Part shown: piece after piece, positions 1 through 11,031 of the stretch
Layout: each line of letters opens with the position of its first letter
Position numbering within the stretch: the first letter of the stretch is position 1
Source: Astropecten irregularis
Lineage: Eukaryota > Echinodermata > Asteroidea > Paxillosida > Astropectinidae
Reading direction: 5' to 3'
Assembly: GCA_963971285.1 (NCBI GenBank)
Contig: OZ020246.1
Location: forward strand, 23,720,494 to 23,784,493
DNA: 64,000 nt
Notes under the pieces: model-generated
Seen by the model: only the letters and a program-made list of their open reading frames with translations
Told to the model about the DNA's origin: nothing
The model's database searches: none
Program-made: the position numbers and the translations under genes

Positions 1-3000
1 GTAAGCCTTTTGAAAAAGCTTCGCCTGCTCGTGGACATACTCCTCTTCGGACTCGTCCGGGGAGTTGTTTATTAGGTGATCCAGGGGGATTGTTGGAGGA
101 CGTCCAAAGAGCAAGGTTTGGGGGGCGAAGCCCGTTACACTGTGAGGTGTAGAGTTGTAGATGTAACACAGGTGTGGGAGTAGTTTTGGCCATCTTTTGC
201 GTTCCTTTTCCTCGACGGACCTGATCAGTGAGCACAGGGTTCGGTTATACCTTTCAGTCTGCCCATTGCCTTGAGGATGGTAGGGACTTGTACGGGTTTT
301 CTTGATCCCGTACAAGCTACAGAGCTCCTTGATCAGACGCCCCTCAAAGTTTCTTCCCTGATCGGAATGAATTTGCAGCGGCACACCATAATGTGCGAAC
401 CAGTGGTCTCGGAGCACGTTTGCCACTACTGGAGCTGTCTGATCTCGACAGGGTACTGCGAGCGCATATTTCGTGAAAGCATCTGTCATGACCAACACCT
501 GCTCAAATCCTCCACGACCTCTATCCAACTTCAAGAAATCAATAGCCAGGCGCTCCATAGGCCTAAATGCCAACAAATGACGCATGGGTGGTCTCACTGT
601 TGGCACCGGCGCCCGGGATACGGCACATCGAAAACACTGACGGATGTGCTGTCTCATGCTGCCACTAACTCCTGGCCAGAATCCACGCCTTCTCAATAAT
701 GCCAACGAACGATTCACACCTTGGTGTCCCCAATTATCATGTGTAGCCTCTAGCATTGTCTCCTGCAACTTCTTAGGGACAAGCAGCTGATATATGACAC
801 CTATACCGGGTTCTTCCACCTTCCGATAGAGAACTCCCTTCCTCTCCACAATCTTGGACCACTCTCTGCACCATCCGCTTAGGCCAGGGATATCTGGTTT
901 ATCGGTTCCGCCTGGCTGCCACTTGGTGTTCCATCTCTCCCAAACTTCCTACAGTTGGTCATCTTCTTTCTGCATCGATGCAAGTTCGGAAAAGGTAAAG
1001 GACGGCAGGACTGATGACACTCCCTCGTCGTCACAATGAGCATTGGACTGTAGTACAGTCTCTACTGGGCCAGCGGCTTTTCTGACCTTCACAGGTATGG
1101 TTGTACCTTGAGTTACTTCCTGGAATATATGTCCCGGGTCTGGATCTTGACGGTTGCTGGGGTGACGGCTCAGAGCGTCTGCGCAGCGATTGCTTTTCCC
1201 TGAACGGTATTTTATCTCCATGTCAAACGCCGCAAGCTGCGCAACCCACCTTTGCTCTGTGGCACCGAGCTTGGCATTATGGAGATGGGCCAACGGGTTA
1301 TTGTCGGTGAGGACCACGAAGTGACTGCCTAAGAGGTAGTCCCTGAATTTTTCGGACACAGCCCATTTTAGACCGAGCAATTCCAGCTTAAAGCTGGAAA
1401 GGTCGGAGTAATTGCGTTCCGCACCTCTCAGGCCACGGCTGGCGTACGCCACTGGGTGAACGACTCCGTCATCGGCAACCTGTGTCAGGCAGGCCCCTAG
1501 GCCCTTCAAGGAAGCATCAACCTCCAAGATAAAGTTCCTCTCGAAACAAGGATAAGCCAACACTGGGGTGCTACAAAGTGCTCTCTTGAGGTCACTGAAG
1601 GCCTTGTCTGCTTCCGAGGACCACTGGATGGAAGGCTCCGACTTCCCTGTTTTTTTGGTGCCCTTACCCGTCAGGGAATGCAACGGGGCGGCTATACTAG
1701 CGAAATTTGGCACAAATCGCCGATAGTACGACGCTAATCCTAAGAACGATCTAAGCTCCTCAACATTCGCTGGGACTGGCCAGTTGGCTACACGATCAAC
1801 CTTATCTGGGTCAACTGAGACGCCAGAACTATTTACGATGTGTCCAAGGTGTTTCACCTCGGGCTTCAAGAGCTGGCATTTACTGCCCTTCAACTTTAGA
1901 CCGTGTTGAGTTAACCGATCGCAAACAGATCCCAACCTCTGGAGATGCTCCTCGAACGTCTTTGAAAACACTAAGATGTCGTCCAGGTACAAGACCAGTT
2001 TGGACATGTTCATGTCGCCAAATATGTGCTCCATCGTTCTTTGAAATGTGCTGGGGCTATTGCACATTCCTTGCGGCATTCTGTTGAAAGCAAAGAGTCC
2101 CCAAGGAACTCAGAATGCCGTCTTCTCGACAGAGTCAGCAGCCATGGCTATCTGGAAAAAGCCGTGAGCGAGGTCTAGCGAAGAAAAATACTTGGAACCT
2201 TCTAGTACATCTAGGCTCTCTTCTATTCGTGGTAAAGGGAAGGAATCCTTTACCGTGATGGCATTTAATTTCCGGTAGTCAATACAAAGGCGTATTGATC
2301 CATCCTTTTTCCTTACGAGAACCACAGGACTTGCATAGGGGCTCGCTGAACGCCGAACAATCCCTCGGTCTAGCAAGTCCTGTAGGAGCTCCTTAACCTG
2401 AGTGACAAGGTGAGGCGGTATTCGCCTGTATGGGAGGTTCACCGGTGTATTGTCGGTCACGTGCACTTCGTGAGGGATGAGTTTACATTCACCAACATCA
2501 TAGGGTCCCTTTGCAAAGGCAGCATCGTGCTTTTTTATCATCTCTGCAGTCCTGCTGGCCTCATCCGGACTTAATCCATCGAGGCGTATTCCAGGAGGTA
2601 ATTGATACATGTTGCCATCTGGTAAACGGGCTATCTGCGGCTCCTTCGACGGACCATCCTGATTTCCATCGTCTAGGTCCTTAGCACCCGGAACCGCCGT
2701 ATGAGCGTAACACTGAGAGTCTGGGGTAACACCATACTCCTTTTCAGTTATTACGCTTTGTACAGACACCTGTACTTCTTCCGTACCAGGATTTAATTGT
2801 ATTTCCTCTTTTACATCGACTGCTTTTGCTACAGCAATACTACTTCCGCATGGGACTTCAATAAGCTCAGTGCCACTGTTGCACACCATTATTTCAACTG
2901 TCGTATTCTCACAGTGGTGCACGCCTTCAACGACCTCAACACAGTGGTCGCCGCCTCCTTCACTCTTTTGAGAAGACGGATTATTAGTCTCTTGGAGATC

Positions 3001-3717
3001 GGCACATGCCTCCACTAGAAAGCACTTGTGCTGGGCCGAGACTGGCCCGTCTATGACACATGAAATGACCCTACCCATGCCGGGGGGAAAAACCTCATTA
3101 TGGGCGGTCTTAATACGACCAACGGTACAGCTATGTTTCTCTGTAACTGGTTCTTCAGCCTTATCGGTGCAGAACCACTGCAAGGCGAGCCTCCAATCCT
3201 CACTGTCTGGCCCACTCACAGGAACATTCACAGCAGAAATGGCCCGCAGAATATTACACCCTAGAATAATCGGGCACTCTATTCTGCGTTCCAGATTCGC
3301 TGTGTTTGCTGAATCAGTCCGGACAAGGAAAATTGCCCTCACGCTGAACCCAAAGATGTCTATGGGGATTTCTAAATATCCCTCGATCGGCACTTCTACG
3401 TCATTTACTCCGTATATCTTTATGAAGCTGCCCACCGACTTTAAACTGCCCGTCTTGCCAGCCAGAAATTCATGATAGAAGGATGATGACATAAGGGACG
3501 TTTCTGCCCCAGTATCCAGAACACACTTTGCCTCTACCCCACATATTGAAATAATTGCAGTAGGACTGCGAGCAATCAACTTCTGATGCAACTCGTCTCT
3601 CCGTTGAGGTTGTCTAGCGTCCAATCCCTGTCCGTCACCTCCCTCTTGATTAGCCGACATGACAGCGCATGTACTTTCTTTGGGCACAGTGTCTGCCTCC
3701 GCCACCGTGGTGCCCAT
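1..3717 (-). pseudogene. pol: retrotransposon Pol (PR-RT-RNase H-IN), broken by two in-frame stops
   Basis: One reading frame runs from ATG at 3717 to the left edge and is interrupted by TGA at 2112-2110 and TAG at 951-949. First segment: aspartic protease with CVLDTGAETS (Asp near residue 68), a spacer of about 330 residues, then the RT N-terminal half from about residue 423, including SLDLAHGFFQ. Second segment (2109-952): RT YLDD motif near 1990, and RNase H with LEVDAS and LTDNNPL. Third segment (948-1): integrase with a His/Cys zinc-finger region (HDNWGHQG, CFRC) and DDE-type core motifs AIDF, HSDQG and GQTERYN. The family normally copies element RNA and inserts the cDNA. The TGA could be a CpG decay (CGA to TGA); the TAG has no such signature. 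This copy is most likely dead at the protein level. Confidence 0.88.
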
Positions 3718-4745
3718 TATGATGGAGGCGGCGCATTTCCCGCCTGTACCGGCCCTTGCCCGGATTCACCCTGAGACGCCTGAACCTGTGGTCTGCGCCT
3801 ACAATCCCTTGTGAGGTGGCCAGGTTTCTTGCAGTAATTGCAACTGATGCTGGGACGGCGGGTTGCAATGGCGGCATCCAACTTCTGGGAGAGCACACAT
3901 GTGAGGTGCTGTATCTGATCAGCAGTTTCTGCCTGTCTAGAAGCAAGGGTTTCCAATTTCTTGAGTACCTGCTCATTGCCCGACGTGATAGCTCTAATGA
4001 CGTCATTCGTGTGAGCCGATGATGCGCCTTTAACCTCCAAAACCGTCCGATCTTCACCTATCATTTCTCGGACCTTGCTACGACGTCCTGAACCGGCTCC
4101 ATCTCCTTCCGGAAACAACAATAGTGCATGCTCGCGGAACTTATAGAAATCTGCGTCGGGCTTCTCTACCTGCATCCGCCTCAATTCGCGCTTGACTGCT
4201 AGCTCGGCCACGCCCTTTACAAACTGTTCCTTCAGAACACCATCTCGGAGGAGTCGGAGTGCTTCGCGTTCACGTTCGCCGGCGCTTTGTTCCATTCTGT
4301 CATGAAGTCGCATGAGAGATCGGCTAAATTCGGCAAGTGATTCGCCTTCGCGCTGCACGCGCGAATACAACGCACTTGTAAGTGTTGCTAAGGACGCTGG
4401 AGGACCTAACATCTTAGTAAGTAAGGCTACTAATTTGGGCAAGGTATTCCTTTCCCCAGGAGGGCTACACAGAATCTCATCCCGGGCATCGCCACTCAAA
4501 TGATCTATGGCCGCACCCACTTGTTCATTATCATCAAGTCCCATCTGCCTTCCGTACAATTCAAGTTCTTCTAGCCATTCACCAAGGGTAATGTCACCTG
4601 CTTTCTGTGGCGGCCCACAAAATTTAGACAGTTTAGCTTTTGGCGCGCGAGTGATTTTCAAATTTTGAAATGCCGCTGCTAGAGTTTCTGCAAGGGCTGC
4701 ATTTGATTTGGTTATGGCCGCAGCCAGACACTCGGGAACTTCCAT
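3717..4745 (-). CDS. gag: retrotransposon Gag (capsid plus CCHC nucleocapsid)
   Basis: An intact 342-codon frame from ATG at 4745 to TAA at 3719-3717. Residues of about 30-200 form a helical, charged capsid-like region. The C-terminal part has one zinc knuckle, CNYCKKPGHLTRDC, of the form CX2CX4HX4C, followed by a basic Arg/Gln-rich tail. This is the typical gypsy Gag layout, which packages element RNA in virus-like particles. The stop overlaps the downstream pol ATG as TAATG, so pol is in another frame. The pol frame is open at least a few codons upstream of its ATG, so frameshifting cannot be excluded. No inactivating change is seen in gag itself. Confidence 0.85.
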   Translation of the reverse strand: MEVPECLAAAITKSNAALAETLAAAFQNLKITRAPKAKLSKFCGPPQKAGDITLGEWLEELELYGRQMGLDDNEQVGAAIDHLSGDARDEILCSPPGERNTLPKLVALLTKMLGPPASLATLTSALYSRVQREGESLAEFSRSLMRLHDRMEQSAGEREREALRLLRDGVLKEQFVKGVAELAVKRELRRMQVEKPDADFYKFREHALLLFPEGDGAGSGRRSKVREMIGEDRTVLEVKGASSAHTNDVIRAITSGNEQVLKKLETLASRQAETADQIQHLTCVLSQKLDAAIATRRPSISCNYCKKPGHLTRDCRRRPQVQASQGESGQGPVQAGNAPPPS

Positions 4746-5127
4746 GATAGGCCTCGCAATTACAAACTGTCAGATCTATCAGATTTCTAATGTGACAGGA
4801 AGAGATTTTTCAGTCTCCACTTTTAAGTGTAGAATGACTCAGATTATACTACTAAATGGACAACATCTGTAATATTATTACTGTTGTTTAACAATGCTCT
4901 CCGTGCCTTGAAACAAACAATTGTTCTTTGCAATTTTATTATGACCACACTGTTTAATCTTTGCTCGGATCACATACAACTTGTCAAAGGTCACAAATGT
5001 TATAATGTTGTATAAAATTTTCTTTTTAAGTGACAACAAATATTAAGCTCAGTGCTGGGGGATCTTGATAAGTCATCGATCGTCGCACGCTGTAAACTGC
5101 TCCAATCCTGTCTACGACGCCAGAAAT
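4746..5127 (-). other. retrotransposon leader between LTR and gag
   Basis: This 380-nt AT-rich stretch follows the likely primer-binding site and precedes the gag ATG at 4745. No long open frame or other gene is seen in it. Confidence 0.45.
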
Positions 5128-5286
5128 TGTAGTAACATCCCACGATGGGGGAAGCACCAGGGTCCAGCCGCGTGTGCGAAGCCAGGGGGTGGGATGTGAA
5201 TCCCGAGGACAGGGAGCAATCATCAGCACAAGAAGGAATGACGACAGACTCGATCTGGACTGTGGTTCTCAGTTGGGCCTATATTC

Positions 5287-5292
5287 TTTATT
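5287..5292 (-). terminator. AATAAA poly(A) signal in the LTR
   Basis: The minus strand reads AATAAA between the TATA-like box and the inferred LTR end at 5128, the usual place for the R/U5 polyadenylation signal. Confidence 0.4.
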
Positions 5293-5524
5293 CTCAATTC
5301 TCTCTGAGTGAATCCCAAGTAAATTGCCCAAGTAAATCCCAGGAAAATCCCAGGAAAATCCCCTGAAACAAAATCACGATACCATAGGTTTGTTTGGTAC
5401 ATGTATTTAATAAAGTATTAGATTAAATAATATAAATGAGGATGCTTGAATATTTAAAGTATTAAATAATGACAGGAAATAATCAAGCTGCTCACCCAAC
5501 ACTGGGATTGTGACCAAGTTGTAA

Positions 5525-5534
5525 CTTTTATATG
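5525..5534 (-). promoter_or_regulatory. TATA-like box in the LTR
   Basis: The minus strand reads CATATAAAAG. It lies about 240 nt upstream, in the element's direction, of the AATAAA at 5292-5287, which fits an R region start near 5500. It supports the LTR call but has no independent proof. Confidence 0.4.
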
Positions 5535-6406
5535 CTGCAGCAGTTGCTGTTAATGTCAGCCAGGTGACCCACTGTTACAATAACATGTAAAAAGGAATAA
5601 TCAATATTGTTGACTTTAGAAAATAATCTTAATGACATCCACTGTATCCCGATATATTACATGGCCCCTGCGCAAAGAGAGCGCTACGGGTCATAGTGTA
5701 CATACACCATGTACATGTGAACTTGTGTTTATATTGTTTCAACTTAACACGCGTACACGAGCACCCACTACCCACTGTACGTGTAGTATGATCTACATAA
5801 TGCACACAGTAACCATACTAGTATAATGCCGCACAGCACACAGCCTTCGAATGATTCACATGTACATGCACAGTATAGCGTAACGATAGCTAAAAACATG
5901 GCGATCTGCTAGCCAAAACTAACGGAGAATCATGGCCATTTTCTGTGTCAACCATTCAGTTCACTATTTCTAAATCACACAAGTGGGATCAGTATGGATT
6001 AATGTTGCCCTTCAAATACAGGATTTATCAGGAAACGAATTATTATAGCCCAAAAATGAAATAAAAGTGTCTCTCACCGTGAATTCTGGTCCTGCTTTGT
6101 TTTTAGCAACGCTCGGAGAGACCGCGTCACTCATGAACGTATTCATGGGCCAACCCAAATGATAGCCAAGCATAAAATAGCCAATTATTACACAAGTTTA
6201 ATCAAAGCAATAATTGTCTTACATCAATTTACACTGGACAATAGTCAGAGGATGAAATAAACAGTAATTGACATATAAAAGTAAAGAGTAATCACGGACC
6301 TATTTCTTGTTCGGCGCAGGGCGGCTGTCGCCCCCGTTGTGATGTGTTTCGAGCAATGTAACCTTAAAGGGGCATCCTAAACTTTGTTAACTTAAAGGGG
6401 GTGACA

Positions 6407-6694
6407 CAATAATCCATTTCCCCACAAATATATTCACCCAACAAGTACGAGGAAGATTTAGATGCATTTAGAAAAAAATACTCAAAAATCATCAAAAACT
6501 TTTTTTTTTATCAGTCACAGTAGGCCTAATGATTTAATGAAATAACTTACCAAGAAATGATGTTTTTTTTTTTTTGCTTTAATATAATAATTTCGTTCAA
6601 ACTTATTCTTAACCGTCATTTGATTAATTCAATTCCAAGCATCGCCAGTCAATGAAATCTTGACTAGGTGTCAGACTCTTTTCAAACCCGTTAA
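6407..6694. other. AT-rich spacer
   Basis: Homopolymer T runs and AT-rich sequence lie between the LTR and the first MITE. I see no gene or structured repeat in it. The TTAA at 6691-6694 is the target site of the next element. Confidence 0.4.
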
Positions 6695-7045
6695 AGGTAG
6701 TAACATACTTTGCCTATACCGAAAACAGAAATCTTCACAGATTTACGTATAACTTCCGGGGGTATAAAGATGGTGATGGTAGAAACATACCGTTTAAATT
6801 GTTCTGCCTGAAATGCTGTATTTATCCAGAAAAGAGTAAAACCAGTGACCACAATTATTATCTTTTAAAGATGAAAAGTAACGGTGAAAAGATTTCTTGA
6901 AATACTGTTTGTGTTTTTCACTAGTTTCTCAAAAGGTGGGCACCGTATGGGACTGACATTTTCACAGATGACTGTTACTGTATCTTCCTTGATATTTATG
7001 CCATTGATTTTGCGTTTCTTTTGCAAAAACTAAAGTATGATACCT
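6695..7045. mobile_element. TTAA-flanked MITE (piggyBac-like), copy 1
   Basis: A 351-bp element flanked on both sides by TTAA (6691-6694 and 7046-7049). Its ends are inverted repeats: AGGTAGTAACATACTTTG at the left and AAAGTATGATACCT at the right. The body contains the family hallmarks 'ggtataaagatggtgatggtag' and 'gggcaccgtatgggactg' seen in many other copies. There is no coding capacity. Confidence 0.75.
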
Positions 7046-7049
7046 TTAA

Positions 7050-7245
7050 AGTTGCCTACTTTTAGAGAAAACAGTGAAAAATGCCCACGGAATTTACACC
7101 GTTATTTTTTATCTTATGAAGATCACAAATATTTTCGGTCGTTGCTTTTTATTAATTTCTTTATAAAAACACTATTTCAGACGGAAAAACTTAAACGGTA
7201 AGTTTCTACCACTACCATCTTTATACCATGTAAGTTATATGGCAT
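7050..7245. mobile_element. partial TTAA MITE, inverted relative to copy 1
   Basis: The segment carries the same family body in the opposite orientation ('taccatctttataccatgtaagttat') and directly abuts copy 1 at its right TTAA. The distal terminus is lost. Confidence 0.55.
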
Positions 7246-7875
7246 GAAGTATGGTGAAACGTGCTTCGTATTTTTTACACCATCCTGTATTACAGTCAGA
7301 ATATCCGATGAAGCCCGTAAAGAACATAATGGGTTTTTTTCAGACCCCCATAACTGATGGTCCTGCCTGGTAAACCTTAATAATTGAAGCCATGAAGCCA
7401 CCTCGGTCTCGTGCTCAAATAAAGATGTTTGTTTCATTTTCTGGAAAAAGGATTATGTGTAGATATGACGACAATACAATAAACTAGATGTGTTTGTTGA
7501 CAAACACTGAGCTGTTTCGCTTATGTTTTTATAAATAATATGAAAAACAAACATGAACGCAATTGTCCCAGTACAGAGAAATTGCGGTGTTTTAATTGTC
7601 GTAAACAACTATAAGGAGCGTCGTCACTCGTCCATTAATATACATATGGGTACATGTACATACACACGACCATGAGAAACACAGAAATGGCAGTCTACTA
7701 TAGGCCAGCGCGCAAAGTATGTATGGTTGTGCATGGGCGGTGGAAACAGCAAAATGACTAGCTCGTCGTACTGCGTTTACATGTACACAATAATTAATTG
7801 GCCCACTACTATGGATAGCCATATCAGCGGTCCAAGAATTTCCAAGGCCCGTGTTTTGTGTTATGTTTGACTCTA
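7246..7875. other. unannotated spacer
   Basis: No exon with plausible splice sites, no long coding frame and no repeat family shared with the rest of the window was recognised here. Confidence 0.35.
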
Positions 7876-10487
7876 AATGGCAAAATTAATGATTAAAAAA
7901 AAAATCAATAAAAATTCAATCGATGACGTCATCGTGACGTCACTTCACATTAGGGATACTAGTACCATTTTCTACCTACCCACCAAGTTTCATTTCAATC
8001 GGATATTCGCTTCTATTTGTTTCCGTGAAAAAAATGACAAAATCAATTATTCAAAAATCAATAAAAAATCAGCCGATGACGTCATCGTGACGTCACTTCA
8101 GATTTAGGATACTAGTACCATTCCCTACCTATCCACCAAGTTTCATCACCATCGGATATTCCCTTATATGTGAATCAGAAAATCGGCTTTTTGATGACGT
8201 CATCATGACGTCACCACTTTTTGGTATTTTGTGGCATATGCCTATAACCTAACAAACATTTTACCGAAAGAATTTTGAAATTGCGATTTGTCGTTCAGGA
8301 GATATAAAGAAAAGGTCCAAAAATTGAATAATTCGTATAAAATCACACGATGACGTCATCGACACGTGACTGCAATTTTTGTCTATAACACGTCCCCATA
8401 TACTTGCATACCAAGTTTGAGTTGCATCGGACTTGCCATTGCGGAGATAAAGAGCCCTAAAATTTGCACTTTTATGTTGACGTAATTGTGCACGTGATGA
8501 CGTCACGATGACGTACATACGCGGGACACTATTCGGCGTTGTGGTCTAACTATGTGCCAAGTATAAAGTTGATCGGATTTGGCATAATGGTAGAAGTGGC
8601 TCTTAGAAAACCCCTGTGTTATGTCTATGGGAAAAAAGTGGAAAAAGAAAAAAAAAAAAAACTAGAGGTTTATGGCTGTTGTGAACAGCACATAAGGCTT
8701 TTTCGCATAATTATGATATAAACTGCTTATCAATAAGAATTGTGTCACTAAGCCTTTTGGTAAAAGAATCATGATTCTAGCTCTTACCACTTTTAACCAA
8801 GGAGCTACTTCCTGTTTGACCGGAAGTAGAGGTCACAGAGGTCAAGCAATGTAACACAAATGAAAGACCTTGCGTAACATTGACCTTTGGTGAAAGAATC
8901 ATTATCATAGGCTTTACCACTTTTAAATGAGGAGCTACTTCCGGTTTGACCGGAAGTAGAGGTCACAGAGGTCAAGCAATGGGTCACAAAGAAAGACCTT
9001 GCCTAACATTGATATTTGGTGAAAGAATCATGATAGTAGCTCTAAAAACTTTTAAATGAGGAGCAACTTCCGGTTTGACCGGAAGTAGAGGTCACAGAGG
9101 TAAAGCGATATGTCACAAAGAAAGATCTGGCCTAACATTGATATTTAGTGAAAGAATCATGATTGTAGCTCTTACCACTTTTAAATGAGGAGCTACTTCC
9201 TGTTTGACCGGAAGTAGAGGTCACAGAGGTCAAGTAATGTGTTACAAAGAAAGACCTTGCTTAACAAATACTTTTGGTGAAAGAATCAACTTAATATCTC
9301 AAACCGTTGATTTTTTGTTTATTTTTAAAGTTTTTGATTATTAAATTCAAATCACTGGTCACATGACACCTGATGACGTCACAATGACGAAAAGTTTCGG
9401 GAGACAAGTACCCTATATGGACTTCCTTCATACCAAGTTTGATTAAGATCAGCTGTTTAAAAGTGACCAAAGTGGCGCGTAGAATGTCCCTGTACAAAGT
9501 CTATACGAAATTTGGCTGAAGAAGAGGAAGAAGAAGAAACTAGACATCTATGGCTGTTGCAAACAGCACATAGGGCTTTTCCGCATATGATATTATAAAT
9601 TGAATTACAAATATAAACTGTTATACAAAGAAAGGGATCCCCTAATGGACAATTGAAAAAACAATCATGATCCTAGATCTTACCACTTTGGAATGAGGAG
9701 CTACTTCCTGTTTAACCGGAAGTAGAGGTCACAGAGGTCAAACATAGTGTCTCAAAGAAAGACCTTGTCTAACATTCACTTTTTGTAAAAGAATCATGAT
9801 CCCAAAGAATGATCTTGCCTACCATTGATATTTAGTGAAAGAATCATGATTGTAGCTCTTAACACTTTTACATGAGGAGCATTTTCCGGTTTGACCGGAA
9901 GTAAAGGTCACCGAGGTCAAGTTATGTGTCACAAAGAAAGATCTTGCCTAACATTGATATTTAGTGAAAGAAACATGATCCTAGCTCTTACCACTTTTAA
10001 ATGAGGAGCAACTTCCGGTATAACCGGAAGTAAAGGTCACCGAGGTCAAGTGATGTATCACAATGAAAGACCTTGCCAAACATTGACTTTTGGTGAAAGA
10101 ATCATGATCCTAGCTCTTACCACTTTTAAATGAGGAGCTACTTCCTGTTTGACCGGAAGTAGAGGTCACAGAGGTCAAGTAATGTGTTCAAAGAAAGACC
10201 CTGCCTAACAATCACTTTTGGTAAAAGAATCAACTTAATATCTCAAACGGTTGATTTATTGTTGATTTTTTTAAAGATTTTGATTATTAAATTCAAATCG
10301 CTTGTCACGTGACACCTGATGACGTCATAATGACGAAAAGTTTCGGGAGACAACTTCTCTATAGGGACTTTGTTTTGGCCAAGTTTGGTTAAGATCGGCT
10401 GTTTTAAAGTGCCCAAAATGGGGTCTAGAATTTTTGGCGACAAGAAGAAGAGGAAGAAAAAAAAAAAAAAACAGAACAAAAACAAAG

Positions 10488-10512
10488 GCTTTTCGCTTGC
10501 GCGAAAAAGCCA
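10488..10512. repeat. GGCTTTTCGC...GCGAAAAAGCC hairpin (single)
   Basis: A self-complementary 25-nt sequence follows a poly(A)/'acagaacaaaaac' tract at the end of one CRE module. It is identical in form to the tandem hairpins at 12905-13062. Confidence 0.7.
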
Positions 10513-10999
10513 ACTAGAGTTTATGGCTGTTTGAAACAGCACATAAGGCTTTTCCGCATATGATATCAATTGCTTGTCAATCAGATCGAATTGTGTCATA
10601 AGAAAGAACTTCCCTTACATTGACATTTGGTGAAATAATCATGATCATAGCTCTTACCACTTTTAAATGACAATCTACTTCCTGTTTGACCGGAAGTAGA
10701 GGTCACAGAGGTCAAGCTATGTGTCACAAAGAAAGATCTTGCCTAACATTGATATTTAGTGAAAGAATCAACTTAATATCTCAAACCGTTGATTTTTTGT
10801 TGATTTTTGAAGATTTTGATGATTAAATTCAAATCGCTGGTCACATGACACCTGATGACGTCACAATGACGAAAAGTTTCGGGAGACAACTACCCTATAT
10901 GGACTTCCTTCATACCAAGTTTGATTAAGATCAGCTGTTTAAAAGTGACCAAAGTGGCGCGTAGAATGTCCCTGTACAAAGTCTATACGAAATCAGGCT

Positions 11000-11031
<32 letters not shown>

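Larger units (their letters stand above)
1..6406 (-). mobile_element. Ty3/gypsy LTR retrotransposon, left-truncated by the window edge
   Basis: Read on the minus strand, the order is LTR (6406 to 5128), leader (5127-4746), gag (4745-3717), then protease, reverse transcriptase, RNase H and integrase down to position 1. Protease before RT and integrase after RNase H is the Ty3/gypsy order. The second LTR, and any env or chromodomain, would lie left of position 1. The pol frame carries two in-frame stops, so this copy is probably not autonomous. It is antisense to both receptor genes and may lie in a 5' intron of gene A, whose upstream exons are not visible. The internal order is certain; the LTR limits are inferred from TG...CA ends and promoter/poly(A) signals. 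Confidence 0.88.
5128..6406 (-). repeat. putative 5' LTR of the Ty3/gypsy element
   Basis: Read on the minus strand this block starts TGTCAC at 6406 and ends ACTACA at 5128, the TG...CA ends expected of an LTR. The stretch just inside (about 5107-5127, minus strand reading TTTCTGGCGTCGTAGACAGG) resembles the primer-binding-site leader of gypsy elements. A TATA-like box CATATAAAAG lies at 5534-5525 and an AATAAA signal at 5292-5287, in the right order for U3-R-U5. The length of about 1.28 kb is long but acceptable. The partner LTR is outside the window, so the boundaries are inferred. Confidence 0.55.

Noticed and set aside
3650-4057. 135-residue minus frame overlapping gag and pol
   Set aside because: It lies in the third frame over gag's zinc-knuckle region and has no recognisable motif; a shadow.
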